The notes beneath the pieces were generated by a model. The model made no database searches and was not told the origin of the DNA. It saw nothing but the letters and a program-made list of their open reading frames with translations. Below, one piece after another: positions 1-10,300 of a stretch of 39,647 bases of DNA. This DNA is from an uncultured Pirellula sp. (lineage in GTDB: Bacteria; Planctomycetota; Planctomycetia; Pirellulales; Pirellulaceae), in the NCBI GenBank assembly GCA_903858115.1, contig CAIOHR010000053.1, forward strand, positions 1 through 39,647, in the 5' to 3' direction. Position 1 is the first letter of the stretch. Each line of letters begins with the position of its first letter. Position numbers and translations under genes: made by a program.

Positions 1-572
1 ATGTCGAAGGAGACGATGTCGCTACCCTTGATGTACAAGGGGTAATCCTCTGGATGATTTCTTCGAACTCCACGACCAACGTAGTTGTCATAAGCGACCC
101 CCTGCCCGAGGTTTAATAGAACTGGTCGCGTCGAGTCGCGCTCGCGAATTTTCTGATAATCTTTTACTATGACGCTTGGAGCGATAGGTGGTCCGTAGCC
201 GCCTGACTTGAGCGATTGCGCGTTATCGGGCTCGTCACCGTGCATCCAGGCAACAATGATGTCTGCATTGGAAGATTTCATTCCCGTTTCATTTTGCGTG
301 CAGACGACTGGCATCTGAGCTCGTTTTAGGTCTACTAACTGCTGCTCTGTGGGGCCATTCCACAATCCGACATAGAGGTTGATACCCGCTTGCTTATAAC
401 GCTTCGCGTTGCGAGGACTCTGTAACCATACGGCGAGAGGAAAAAACTTTGGATCTCGATTGATCCCCTGCGCCCATTGGTCGTAAACCGTCGTAGCTTT
501 CTCCGTATCCTGCGCCGATGTCGTCAGATGGGTGCCAAAAATGACAAACAGTAGGACAGAAAAACGAAGCAT
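1..572 (-). CDS. Secreted TIM-barrel / glycoside-hydrolase-like protein, partial (3' end outside window)
   Basis: I read 190 codons from an ATG at 572 to the left edge with no stop. The start is supported by a GGAG ribosome binding site about 8 bases upstream. Residues 1-20 (MLRFSVLLFVIFGTHLTTSA) are a typical Sec signal peptide with likely cleavage at TSA|QD, so the product should be exported. The mature part begins with the segment FFPLAVWLQSPRNAKRY, then AGINLYVGLWNGP, PVVCTQNE and WMHGDEPDNAQS. That alternation of short strands and the GDEPD motif resembles the first half of a secreted (beta/alpha)8 glycoside-hydrolase-like protein common in planctomycetes; the Glu of GDEPD would be a candidate acid/base. 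The exact family is not identifiable from half a protein, and a non-enzymatic TIM-barrel is possible. A different-frame ATG at 576 gives only 60 codons and is rejected. It lies 420 bp downstream of a decayed kinase gene and is probably transcribed separately. Confidence 0.75.
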   Translation of the reverse strand, partial: MLRFSVLLFVIFGTHLTTSAQDTEKATTVYDQWAQGINRDPKFFPLAVWLQSPRNAKRYKQAGINLYVGLWNGPTEQQLVDLKRAQMPVVCTQNETGMKSSNADIIVAWMHGDEPDNAQSLKSGGYGPPIAPSVIVKDYQKIRERDSTRPVLLNLGQGVAYDNYVGRGVRRNHPEDYPLYIKGSDIVSFD

Positions 573-991
573 ACATATTTCTCCAGGTTTTTGCATTTCG
601 AACCGATTCGAGCCCGACTCTATTCTAACTGGGTGCGACTCTCACGGGCGTGGGCAACTAACCCAGAATAGCCTTTCGCCTGCGAATACGTCCGACGCAC
701 TTCGGTCAGGATGCGTCGATATTGAGACGAATCCAGGCTCGACCCGATTCATGCCTAGCTCATCAATTGTGGAAGCAGACGCCTTCTGGATCGCCCCCCT
801 GCTTGCATTCGGGGCCGCATTTGGAGGGTGAGCTCTTGAAAGCACGCTTGGACCTGCGACGCAACAAACGGTTGTGGGTTTCCGAATGGATTCCATTTCA
901 ACGAACTCAGATCAATCCAGTTCGCTTAGTGCTGCCATCAAGTTCGGAATATCGTTAGGGCGATCTGTGACAGTCTTTCAAAGTGCCAATT
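573..991. other. Intergenic region without a recognisable gene
   Basis: About 420 bp between the decayed zeta-like gene and the glycoside-hydrolase-like gene. Short open frames on both strands (for example 642-896 minus and 722-958 plus) have no recognisable motif and no ribosome binding site. A minus-strand stretch at about 905-965 reads TDRPNDIPNLMAALSELD before a stop; it looks protein-like but has no start and may be a remnant. I found no confident promoter or terminator. A TAGAAT box lies upstream of the 572 start, but its only -35-like partner is about 24 bases away, too far for a standard promoter. Confidence 0.5.
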
Positions 992-1417
992 TCACAAGTC
1001 TTGACAGTGTCGATTTGGTCTAATAGCCAACTCCGGTGAAGGAAGCCAGATGAAGTACAGTACGACGCGATACCCCAAGCGACGCCATTCAAGTATTGAA
1101 GTACGATAGCTCCTCGCTGCCAGAGTCGTCTCAAACGAGAATGAAGCGTGAGCCGCAACCAACTCCCTGATCCGGCTTAGCCACAGTTCTCAAGCCCGAA
1201 TAGCCTGCGTCTCGGGAGCAAACGGAGCCAACCCCGCAGCGATCAGATCGGCGTTGAGAAACTCACGGCAATTGGCGAACGTCGGCAAGAAGGAATTTGC
1301 AAACGTTGTTTTGCCAGCGCCGTTCGGCCCAGCAAGGATATAGATCGTCGGTTGCGAAGGTTCATCCATGAGTTGGCTCGGAGCGGTATTGAGCAAGTGT
1401 TTTTTCAGCCAAGACAC
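992..1417 (-). pseudogene. Zeta-toxin-like P-loop kinase, interrupted by in-frame TGA and truncated
   Basis: The frame opens at GTG 1417 or, more likely, at ATG 1367-1369 ([14 protein letters not shown]). It carries a perfect Walker [10 protein letters not shown], followed by [21 protein letters not shown] and PETQAIRA, the N-terminus of the zeta-toxin/AAA kinase family (about 190-200 residues; UDP-sugar kinase toxins and relatives). At 1190-1192 the frame hits TGA, exactly where relatives read IRAG+LWL. In the same frame the family sequence resumes: ELWLSRIRELVAAHASFSFE, then TTLAARSYRTSILEWRRLGY and VVLYFIWLPSPELAI, followed by unrelated residues and a stop at 992-994. This fits a GGA-to-TGA nonsense change plus loss of the C-terminal third. 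No antitoxin partner is visible: the upstream neighbour is a TadE gene. Sequencing error could explain the TGA but not the missing C-terminus. Confidence 0.85.
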
Positions 1418-1469
1418 TATTCCAAAACCAGTGATTGGATGAGATTGAACTTTGTCGGACCGACCAGTA

Positions 1470-1919
1470 CTAGAGGCTTTCGCGACGCATGCTGGTCGAT
1501 GCGGTTAGCATTTTGCCCGACATGAACAAGCTTGTGCCCATCCAACTAACGCTGTTGGCCGTGGCACTGACTGTTACCTTAATCGTGGAGCCTGGAGAAG
1601 CAGCGGTCAATTGATCCGGGCTTAATGTGACGGATCCAGTTACTCCTGAATTAGTCAACATTTGTTCCACTTGAGATACAATTTTTTCGGATGTTGCATT
1701 CGGGAGAGTCGCACTGCGAGCTCCTTCTCTCGACGCGTTAATCAACAACTGCTTCACCATCGTCATTCTACCGATGTCGATCAAGCCCATTGTAAAAAGA
1801 ACCAGGAGCGGCGCGACGAGTGCGAACTCTACGAGTGCTGCCCCTTTCTTCACAGGGTTGCGTTTAGAAAAACTATTGCTATTCGATCGGAGTAACCGTT
1901 GAGTTGAATTGCGATTCAT
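1470..1919 (-). CDS. TadE-like pseudopilin
   Basis: 149 residues. A short basic N-terminus (residues 1-26) ends in [20 protein letters not shown], the TadE signature: Gly-Ala followed by a Val-Glu-Phe segment inside one hydrophobic helix (about residues 26-50), as in pilin-like proteins processed by a prepilin peptidase. Then GLIDIGRM and a short extracytoplasmic beta-rich part with the conserved NASREGAR motif (residues about 81-88). TadE-family proteins are minor pseudopilins of the Tad/Flp pilus or related tight-adherence systems at the inner membrane. The ATG at 1919 has an AGGG box about 8 bases upstream. It follows the TadG-like gene by 21 bp on the same strand, so the two are probably cotranscribed. 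No pilus ATPase, secretin or prepilin peptidase lies in the window, so this may be an orphan pair. Confidence 0.88.
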   Translation of the reverse strand: MNRNSTQRLLRSNSNSFSKRNPVKKGAALVEFALVAPLLVLFTMGLIDIGRMTMVKQLLINASREGARSATLPNATSEKIVSQVEQMLTNSGVTGSVTLSPDQLTAASPGSTIKVTVSATANSVSWMGTSLFMSGKMLTASTSMRRESL

Positions 1920-1940
1920 GATTTTACCCTAAGTATCGAA

Positions 1941-3119
1941 CTACTTCACCAAAACGACCGGGGAGAATATGGAGTGACTCCATGTTCGTGACATATCCCC
2001 AGGAATGCTATTTCGAACCACGACAGGCGCGGGTTGGACACGCAGATATTTAGAATTCATAGAACCGGTTAGTTTGACGGCCAGCACGCGAATTCCCACC
2101 CATTGCACAATCGTAAATTGCGCATTGTTGCCGTTACCACTAACGCTGGAAAAGACTGGGATGATTCGTGTCTGTCCAATAATACTTGCCAACTCATCTT
2201 TGACACCTGCGCTGATGCCTGTATCACCATTGAGCGTTATCGTGCCGCTGCTATCAAGCATCAGCGGTTTGCCGAGTGCAGCAAAATCTGCTGGCGAAAT
2301 ACCATAAACAATCTGCCTAGCAATATCAGACGTGCTGTTGTTCGCGTCACCGATGTCTACCGTACCACGATTGCCAGGAGAACCAGTGCCTTGAGGGTAA
2401 AGATTGACCTCCCGGATTCCATCGGAACCATTTCTGACTTCGCCGCTTGATGCATCGTATTCGTAGCTATCCGTACCTCCACCGGCCAGCATATTGTTCC
2501 AGGTTTGAATGTCGATAGCGAATGGAAGTATGTCTATGGCATCCGAACCACCGCTAGGTGTGTTGAAGCCTCGGACCTGCGAAGCCATGGCGGCGGTAGA
2601 CTCGACAGTTAGGTTTCGACCTGTTTGGCCAAAGATCCTCGCGAAGAACAATGGGACTTGCCCGTTCATTTCCTCGGTTTTGCGAAGCCGCACTCGAACC
2701 GCTCGATAAGGATTGCTGGAACTTGTCAATAAAGGTGCATTCTCATCTAAAGAATCCAGGTATCCCAAGCTGATGTCTGCATCTTGGCCCAAGGAAGTCA
2801 CGGTTGGCGATCCATTGCACACGTAGTTTAGCGCAGCTATGTTGTTCGCTGCCTCTATGGCTTGTTCCGCTGAAAGTGTATCACCCGCGTTGTTCACGGA
2901 ACTCTCAAAGATTTGCCAGCAGCCCGCTAGAGCCGCAGCATCTGTTGTGCGCCTCGCCTCGGCCTTACTCGCCGCGATGTAACCAATGTCGATAGCCAGC
3001 GCGAGCATGCTGACCAGTACTCCAAGTAGAAAGACAGCCAAGATAATGGCTGCACCCTTGCGCCTTGGACCAGCACGCCTTGAAGAAAGGCTTTGTTTCC
3101 GGTTACGAGTTCGTTTCAT
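1941..3119 (-). CDS. TadG-like / TadE-TadG family membrane-anchored protein
   Basis: 392 residues. A basic start (RRAGPRRKG) precedes one transmembrane helix, GAAIILAVFLLGVLVSMLAL (about residues 22-41), then AIDIGYIAASKAEARRTTDAAALAG, the hallmark N-terminal motif of the TadG-like (Flp pilus-assembly TadE/G-like) family. The extracytoplasmic remainder is Ser/Gly/Asn-rich and ends in predicted beta structure with VLVK. I see no MIDAS-type VWA motif, unlike long TadG proteins, so this is the shorter planctomycete form. ATG 3119 is preceded by an AAGGA box 9-10 bases away. It sits between a secreted 210-residue protein (103 bp upstream) and tadE (21 bp downstream), all on one strand; cotranscription is likely. 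Role in pilus assembly or adhesion is inferred from the family. Confidence 0.85.
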   Translation of the reverse strand: MKRTRNRKQSLSSRRAGPRRKGAAIILAVFLLGVLVSMLALAIDIGYIAASKAEARRTTDAAALAGCWQIFESSVNNAGDTLSAEQAIEAANNIAALNYVCNGSPTVTSLGQDADISLGYLDSLDENAPLLTSSSNPYRAVRVRLRKTEEMNGQVPLFFARIFGQTGRNLTVESTAAMASQVRGFNTPSGGSDAIDILPFAIDIQTWNNMLAGGGTDSYEYDASSGEVRNGSDGIREVNLYPQGTGSPGNRGTVDIGDANNSTSDIARQIVYGISPADFAALGKPLMLDSSGTITLNGDTGISAGVKDELASIIGQTRIIPVFSSVSGNGNNAQFTIVQWVGIRVLAVKLTGSMNSKYLRVQPAPVVVRNSIPGDMSRTWSHSIFSPVVLVK

Positions 3120-3222
3120 GATTACATTCCTTAGAGCCTCATCGATATAGTTATGGTCTTATTTAGGCTGTGAATCGGTTCTTCACCCTTCCGCAGCAAA
3201 AGTTGTCGGATATTCAATCCAT

Positions 3223-3855
3223 TCATGGAGCGAATGACTGTTGCAAGTCGCGATTGAGCACGAATTCGAACGATTGGCCGGTTTCCGTTACGAGCCTAAT
3301 TTTTGAAAGTTTCAACGATGCAACGCGATTGGCTGCATAGCCTACGCCCGAGGATTCGCACGAGATTTCCGGGTTATAGGAATTCAAATTGTCCATCGAA
3401 GTGGGACGACGAATTTCCGTATCGCTTCCACCAAAACTACCCCAGCTTATGGAACAACCATTCTTGATCGAGAATATGAGCTGTTGTTTGTCGATCGCCA
3501 GTACTTGCGTCCATTTAACAGTCTCATTGACGAAATTCAAGTTCTGACCATGATTGAGAAGACGTTCATCGATGACCGTCGCATCATGCATAGCTTTCGT
3601 TTGGAATCCACCGCCATCGTAGCCTGAGCGTTGAGCGTGATTGAAGTCCACACCGAAATAGTCTTCGGTCAACGAATGGTGAGGACTCATAAAAGTGCTT
3701 ACTTGTGGAGCATCTTGTAGTGGGTCTGGAGTTTCCACCACGAGCACCCAATCTTCTTCGACGCGAATGATTTTTTCATTTTCCGCTGCCAAAGCTTTTT
3801 GCGAGCCTGTCACCGCCATGAAACACAGATACCAAATTCCCAACCGATATCGCAT
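3223..3855 (-). CDS. Secreted protein of unknown function, adjacent to Tad-like genes
   Basis: 210 residues. The first ~24 residues form a signal peptide (WYLCFMAV core, likely cleavage ALA|AEN). The mature protein begins with KIIRVEEDWVLVVETPDP, then DAPQVSTFMSPH. An EEDW-x-LVV-x-x-PDP start followed by a beta-rich body is a pattern I associate with small planctomycete secreted proteins found next to TadE/TadG genes; I cannot assign a named family with certainty. The body has alternating polar and hydrophobic strands (WTQVLAIDKQQLIFSIKNGC) and two cysteines near SWGSFGG and ISCESSG. The ATG at 3855 has a GAGG box about 8 bases upstream. It lies upstream of the TadG-like gene with a 103-bp gap and is likely part of the same transcription unit. 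Function unknown. Confidence 0.75.
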   Translation of the reverse strand: MRYRLGIWYLCFMAVTGSQKALAAENEKIIRVEEDWVLVVETPDPLQDAPQVSTFMSPHHSLTEDYFGVDFNHAQRSGYDGGGFQTKAMHDATVIDERLLNHGQNLNFVNETVKWTQVLAIDKQQLIFSIKNGCSISWGSFGGSDTEIRRPTSMDNLNSYNPEISCESSGVGYAANRVASLKLSKIRLVTETGQSFEFVLNRDLQQSFAP

Positions 3856-3930
3856 GATACAACCTCATTTCGTTGAAATCACTATGTCACTGAAACTCAG
3901 ATTCCGCATCAATAGGGGCCAACAGGAACC

Positions 3931-4305
3931 CTAGGTCGAAATGCGTACTGCGTTTAATGCGTCAAAAGAATTTTCGATGAATAGGCCATAAAGATATTCA
4001 CCACGCGCTCGATTAGTCCGATCAATCCGCTCAGTCGGGTGAATGTGCATTCCGGAACCGTCGGGTTGAGCTGCATAGACCTGAATCAACGCTTCGCGGG
4101 GACTGCACTGGATCGCTTCGCTATTGAGACTCAAATCAGCACCCCGGTAATGATTCGAACCATCCGGTTGATTGATTGTTGCAGTACAGTCGCGAGCGAA
4201 ACCTGTACAAAATTCGGAAATCGAGCTATGCAACCCAACGGTTGTTTTGCCAGACAGTAAGGCTCGCAATTTAGACGGATCCACTGTTAACGAGATCAAG
4301 TGCAA
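3931..4305 (-). CDS. Doubtful 124-codon ORF overlapping the 3' end of the giant gene
   Basis: An open frame from a TTG (4303-4305) to TAG at 3931, overlapping the giant gene by 35 bases. No ATG is available near the start; the first internal ATG begins a segment MHIHPTERIDRTNRARGEYL near the C-terminus. I recognise no domain, signal peptide or membrane helix and no ribosome binding site. Codon choice in the C-terminal half looks ordinary, so a shorter or start-shifted gene is possible. Its position directly downstream of an RHS gene is where an immunity gene would sit in a polymorphic toxin locus, but nothing in the sequence supports that role. If it is not a gene, then 3856-4270 is a 415-bp gap without other content. 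Confidence 0.22.
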   Translation of the reverse strand: MHLISLTVDPSKLRALLSGKTTVGLHSSISEFCTGFARDCTATINQPDGSNHYRGADLSLNSEAIQCSPREALIQVYAAQPDGSGMHIHPTERIDRTNRARGEYLYGLFIENSFDALNAVRIST

Positions 4306-7300
4306 TGCCGTTGATCGCGGATTCCAGCCCTTCTTGGTCAGAGTATTCTCCTTCTCCTGTCCTATTCAGTTCGTTAACGATTTCCAAGATGTCGAGGGGG
4401 GTAATATAATTGTCTCCATCCACATCAAAGTACCATGGCGGCGGAGCCGAGAGAGGCGGCAGTCGGCCATTTTGGCTGTAGATCGGTGAATTGAATTCAT
4501 TGATCGCGGTGAGTACATCTAGCAGATCGATGGACCCATTGTTGTTCACATCCAATCGGATTGGATGATTCTGCCAAGTCCATCTTGAATTCGTACCTTC
4601 GCCTCCCGATTCACGGTTAAGGTAGTTGATGACAATGATCACATCCAATGCATCCAGGAATCCATCATTGTTAACATCGTAATAGGGTGGAGGCGATACT
4701 GTATCTGTAATCGCCGGCAGCAACGAGCTTCCCGGCGGTAAAATGGTTGGAGCATTGATCTGGTTGATCATCGTCAATGCATCCAGCGGGCTGATAATTC
4801 CATCAATGTCCACATCCATGGGCTTGTCAAGGTTGTGCCACGAGGTTGCGCTGAAAAGCCCTAAGTCATTGAGCTTTGCCTGCGAATTGTCCGAGTTGCC
4901 CAACCCGATCAGATCAAAATACAGGGTATTGATACTCCCCACCGGAACACTCCGAAGATCCACGGTGACTTGGATCGGCTTTGTCAAATCGAAGAGTTGC
5001 CCGCTGGTGACCGTCCCCTGAACGGAAACACCAGGAGAGACATACACCCGTCCGTCGGACTGAACGCTGAGCAAGCCATCGGAACCAGTCAGTCCCCCCA
5101 TCGGCCCCAATCGCGATTCGGTCGTGTTGGCGTTCAGTAGAGCTACTTCCAATGCGTCCCCAGGTTCGCTTGCATTGCTAACATCCAATTGGATACCACT
5201 CAAAGTGAATTTGAGTTGCTTGATGCCATCAGGCATCACAAAGGTCTGGGAAAGATCGGTCAGCATACTGCCGTCGGTCTCAAAAAGCGTGGCTGTCTTT
5301 TGGTTGATGCCCGTGTTACCGATAACGTTCCAAACGAAATGGGAGGAATTAGGATCGGCAATGCTAAAGTCACGGTTCGCGATCCCCGTTGGAAGCGTAC
5401 CCGCCAGATCAGCCGCGACCGCATCCGCCAAGAGGACGAAACCACCGCGTCGGGGTGTTTCTAAATGGTTCGGTGCATGTTGCGAGTTTACGTCCACCAG
5501 GATTGGCTCGAAATTCTCGCTCAATCGTGCGAGTGTTTCGAAGATATCGCGATCAGCATCCAACATGGTCTTTCGTTGGTTAGCTCGAAGTACTCCAGCC
5601 ATCAACGCGTCTTGCATTCGGGACGAATCGAATTCGCTTCGATTCGCATCGAGAGGATAGGAGCCGCGCGATCCGCTCACCAGCGGTCCCACTTGCGAGT
5701 TCTTCAATATTGAAGCGAATCTCGGATCGTCAGCCGAGAAACCATAGATATGCCCTAGCTCATGCGCCAAAACGGTCAGGAGATCATATCGACCATTCCA
5801 GATTTCTGAGGCAATCTCGTCTGTCGTAGGGTCATCGTCGACGTACCAACCATTTCCTGCGGCGTCATCATCCAAGATGATTTCACCGACCACGCGGCGT
5901 TGTCCGTTTTGGTCGCGAGTTTCCCCATTTCGGAAAGCAACTGCCAATTGGCCAGGAGGAAGAGAAGAGGTCGATATTCGCAAGTCCGCCGCGGGCAAAC
6001 CTTGATTGAGATACCACTGGCTGGCGTACCAAAGCAAGTCAAGAATTGCATCGTCGAGATTTGCTGCCAGACTGGAATCGGTTTTGTCGTTTGCGAAGTG
6101 GGTTAGCGTTAAATAGATTCCGAGCGGAGTACGACTCCAAACTTCGAACAAATTTGGATGAGTTGAAACGAGTAGAGGTCGATACGTGAGGTCGAGATCG
6201 GCCCCGTATAGAAATCCGGAAGGTGACTGAGTTCCGACACCAGCTTGCAGTCGAAATAGAGTGGAGGCAGCACCAGGTACCCATTCATAGTTGCGAGGAA
6301 TTCTTTCAAATTGCGACGATTTGCTTACAACAAATTGGTGGCCCCCCAAATCGTTTTTGAAAACGGTGACTGCACCTTTGAGTGTTGGCCGACTTAAATC
6401 GGCTTTTGATGTCCACGCACCAAACTCCAGCGTGTCGTAGTAATAGACTTCGATCGGGGGCGAGTCCAGCTTTCCGCCCTTGTAAAAGCCCTCGTTGCTA
6501 ATGAAATCCAGCATGTCATCGCGGAGTTTTCCAGTCAGCTTGTTCTGGATAATGTCAACAACGTCTTGAACCAAACCGCCGTAGTGAAGTTTTATCTCTC
6601 CACCACCGGGGAAACTGACTGATCTTATATCGCGGTCCAGTTGCATTAAGCGCGAACGGCCACCTGTCACCGAGATATTCAAATCCAAGTCGCTTAACGT
6701 GTCCATCGGCGTCTTGTGCAAATCTGCAATCGTTCGAAACGCTGAGCGGACGGAGAAGAACTGGCCGTAGATCGCGAGAAGGTCGCCGCTGTAAATCTGG
6801 CCGACACGACTGGCACGCGTATTGATCTGTGCAAGCGACGATCCGCCGGTTCCACGGGCTGACAAGCCCGTAAGTTCTCCCGGTTGAAGTCCTGAGACTT
6901 TACCACCTGATGCGTAGAGTTCATCAAAGATGATCTTCATGACGCTAGCGTGCGTATCGGAAAGGAAAGGAGTATTTAGGAATTCTTGGAATTTCTCAAC
7001 GTTTGTTCCAATACGGATCATTCTGTCGATGGTATTGGTCCAAATCTTGGGGACGTTGTAGCGGTGCTTGGTGAGCAAGGTTTCGAGTTGGCGTACAGCG
7101 GCCAATGTCTGTCGGCTCTTTATTTGGCCTTTGAGAGTTGCTAGGTTCGCTTGCACTTGGCTTAGTTTATCGGAAAAAGCTGCCATCTCGCTTTGAACCA
7201 CGTCTGGAATGACATTGCCTAATTCATCCGCTTTCGAGGTGATTAACCTTTTAGCGAGCGCGGTGATTTGGTCCATTCCTTTTGGGGTCGATGCGTCGAC

Positions 7301-10300
7301 TGCGGCAGCGATGGTTTTCGCTCCAGTCCATTCCTTTAATGGATCGGCAATTTTCCCGACGGTTCGAAGAATATTGACCATGTGACCGAGCGTAGCCTGA
7401 GATTTCATGCCGATAGCCCACCCCTCGCTCCTAAGCTGGTCCATTACTGCTGCAACGGCTGCTTTGGTTTCCTCGTGAAACTCCTTAGTGGCTAGACTCG
7501 CAATAGCCTTGCCTGAGGTGAAAAGGAAATTCTTAACATCACCCGCGACTCGATAACTATTTCTTGCTATCGCGATCAGTGGGGCTCTTGCCACCTCATC
7601 AAGCCCCTGCACGGTTCTAACAATCACATTGCCCTTGAATCCTAGGGATGCAAGCCGTACGTCTTGGACAAACGAGGAAAGGCGACCATAGCCCTTTACG
7701 ATTTGGCCAGGTGTGAAGAGCGATGCAAGGTCGAAAGTGGCGCGACCGAGGTTTTCATAGTCCCCTTGCATGAAAGCGGATCCCATTCGACCTGGAATCC
7801 CCACAATTCCTTGGACCATTCCACCGAGAACGGCAATGGAGGTTTGGCCTGCCGCCAAACCACCTCGGAAGCGATTCGAGGTGCTGTATCCCTGTTCGTA
7901 TTGCTTGTACATCGCTGCGACACCACGCGCTGATTCGCTCTGCCACGTATGCAAGGTATCCCACGTCGCACCCAAATCACTTCCGGTAACTTGATCGATC
8001 CCGAATGCTGCCAATTCAACCGCAATGAATGGAGAATCCGCCGCCAGAAGCGTTAGCTCGGTAATCATTGACGCTCCGCCCAGGGCGAAGCCTGTCACCG
8101 TCTCTAACGCCGCGCCTACTGGTGCTGCGTAGCCGTAGCGTTGCATCAAAGTTCCCTTGGGACTGAACCCCCGTTGACTTATTGTCAAGGCTTTATCGAG
8201 TTCTTCATTTCCCTTGACACTAACGCCGTTCATTTGCTTAAAGGTTTGGTAGTCTTCTTGGAAACGCACCTGCTCTCCAACCAAGCCTGAGGGGTCGACC
8301 ACGTTGATAGGATTGTTGGCGACATAGCGGTAAAGATTCTCATCCAGTCCATGGTACCCTGTTGGATCCGCGCTCAAGAATCTTCCTGTGGTCGGATCGT
8401 AGTATCGATTTCGGTAGTAATACCAACCGCTTTCGAAGTCGGATTCGCGACCCGTGAAACCAAATGGAGAGATGGAATTGCCTGCGAATCGAACGGTGTT
8501 GCCAAAGCTATCGTAGTCTGCCGAGCCCAAAATACTGCCCTGCGCATTTGTCCAAGCACGCACGCTTTGCAGATGATCCCCAAGTAACCAAGTCACCTCA
8601 CCTGCAGCGTTGACACTTGCCAGCACCTGGTCTGTCCGCAAACCGAAGATGTATCGTTTGTCCAACGTGGCGACTGCAGGCCCCGTTGGTCCGTCAACGT
8701 CCATCAACTCGGCGAGGATGTTCTCCCCATCTCCGTAAACGAAGTATCGCCAAACGGCGGGAGTTCCGTCGAGAAGATCCGTGTCAACGCCTTTCGCAAT
8801 ACGCCGATTCTGGACGTCATAGCGGTATTGGGCAGCCGCCTTGGCAACGCCATTGGAGTCTCTATCTTCATAACCGATCAATCGATTACGGGCATCCCAT
8901 TGCAGCTCCCGCACCGCGCCTGTAGCGATGTCAGTGCGTTGTGCGAGATTCCCGGCAACATCATAGCTATAGCTATACTTGCTGTCGGATTTCAGCCGGT
9001 GGTCGGTTCCAAGAACGTACGCTTTGCCATGCAAATGCGAATCAAGTCGGTTGCCAGAAGTATCATATTCGTAGAACTCTTGTGGCAGAGGGTTGCTCCC
9101 CGTGTAGGTCGCGCCCACTAGTTGGCCTCCCGCATCGTACGAATAATCACTGGTTCGACCATTGGTCGTAACCGATTTGAGTCTGGCGTCGACATCGTAT
9201 TCGTAGTCAAATTTTTGAAGTACCACTCCGTTCCCATTTTTCTGGACAGCCGCTATCAATAGCCCTGTATTCGAGTCATAAGTGTAGCTATCGCGTATGA
9301 CCACATTCGCGCCGAGTCCACGGGTCATTTCGTCCAGAAGTCCGGTCTCTGGATTATAGGTCATCGAAATAGTTATTAGCGTTCCATCGATTTGTTCTGT
9401 GAACTGGTCGATTCGCGCTCCTAGATTGTGACGAACTTCCGTTCTCCGGATCGGTATTCCCTCGATATCCACGCGACGTTGTGTAACTTGATCCGCCAAA
9501 TTCATCTGATAGGCAACCACGGAGGTAGGCATCCCTTCGGCTGTCAAGGTGGCTTTCGCAAGTCGACGCCCGTCGTCATAGTCGAACTTCAATGACGAAA
9601 TACTGTCGCGCAAAAGCGTTACGTTCCGATTGGAGTCGTACTCATAGTGAACGGTGTTGGTGCGGATGGAATCTTTGTCAGACCATTCTTCTCTTTCGGG
9701 AAGGTACAGTGCGTTGAGCATTCGGTGGACTCGGCCTCCTCCCACCCACTCGGTATCCGTCAGATTCCCTACGAGATCATAGTCATACTTCAGAACATTG
9801 CCTGAAGCATTCCTTATTTCATCGGGCCGTCCAAGCCCGTCATAATAGAACGCGATTGTGTTTCCCACGGCGTCTCGCATCTGTTTCATCTGACCCTCGG
9901 GATCATATTGAAACTCCACGTTGCCACCAGCCGGTAGATCAATTCTGTCAACTTGCCCGTGCGACGTGTATCGATAGGCAGTCGTTCCGCGAACATCCTG
10001 CACAGAACTTGGCATCCCGTTGGCGCCATAGGTAAACGTACGCGTCGCACCGGTAGGGGATGTCATCTTCTGGAGACGCCCCTCCGCTGTGTAGGTATAG
10101 CGTTCCGCAATTGCAGGCAACGCTGTGTTGGACCTGGCCTCCGTCAAGTAGCCGAATGCATCGAAGACGCTCGACCGACTCAAGCCGTCTGGCGTGCTGG
10201 CAGAAGTTGTTCTGCCTGCTGCATCAAATTGGTAGCGTTGAATCCGGTTCATTGGATCGGTAACCGTTTCGATTTGATCGGTGGTCGTAAACGTACGGCG

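Noticed and set aside
394..576. 60-codon minus-strand ORF starting at 576
   Set aside because: Out of frame with the 572 start, which gives a signal peptide, a ribosome binding site and 190 open codons.
955..1158. Minus-strand 67-codon ORF near the zeta-like gene
   Set aside because: It is a shifted frame over the part where the zeta-like family sequence is read (ELWLSRIREL to LPSPELAI), so it is not independent.
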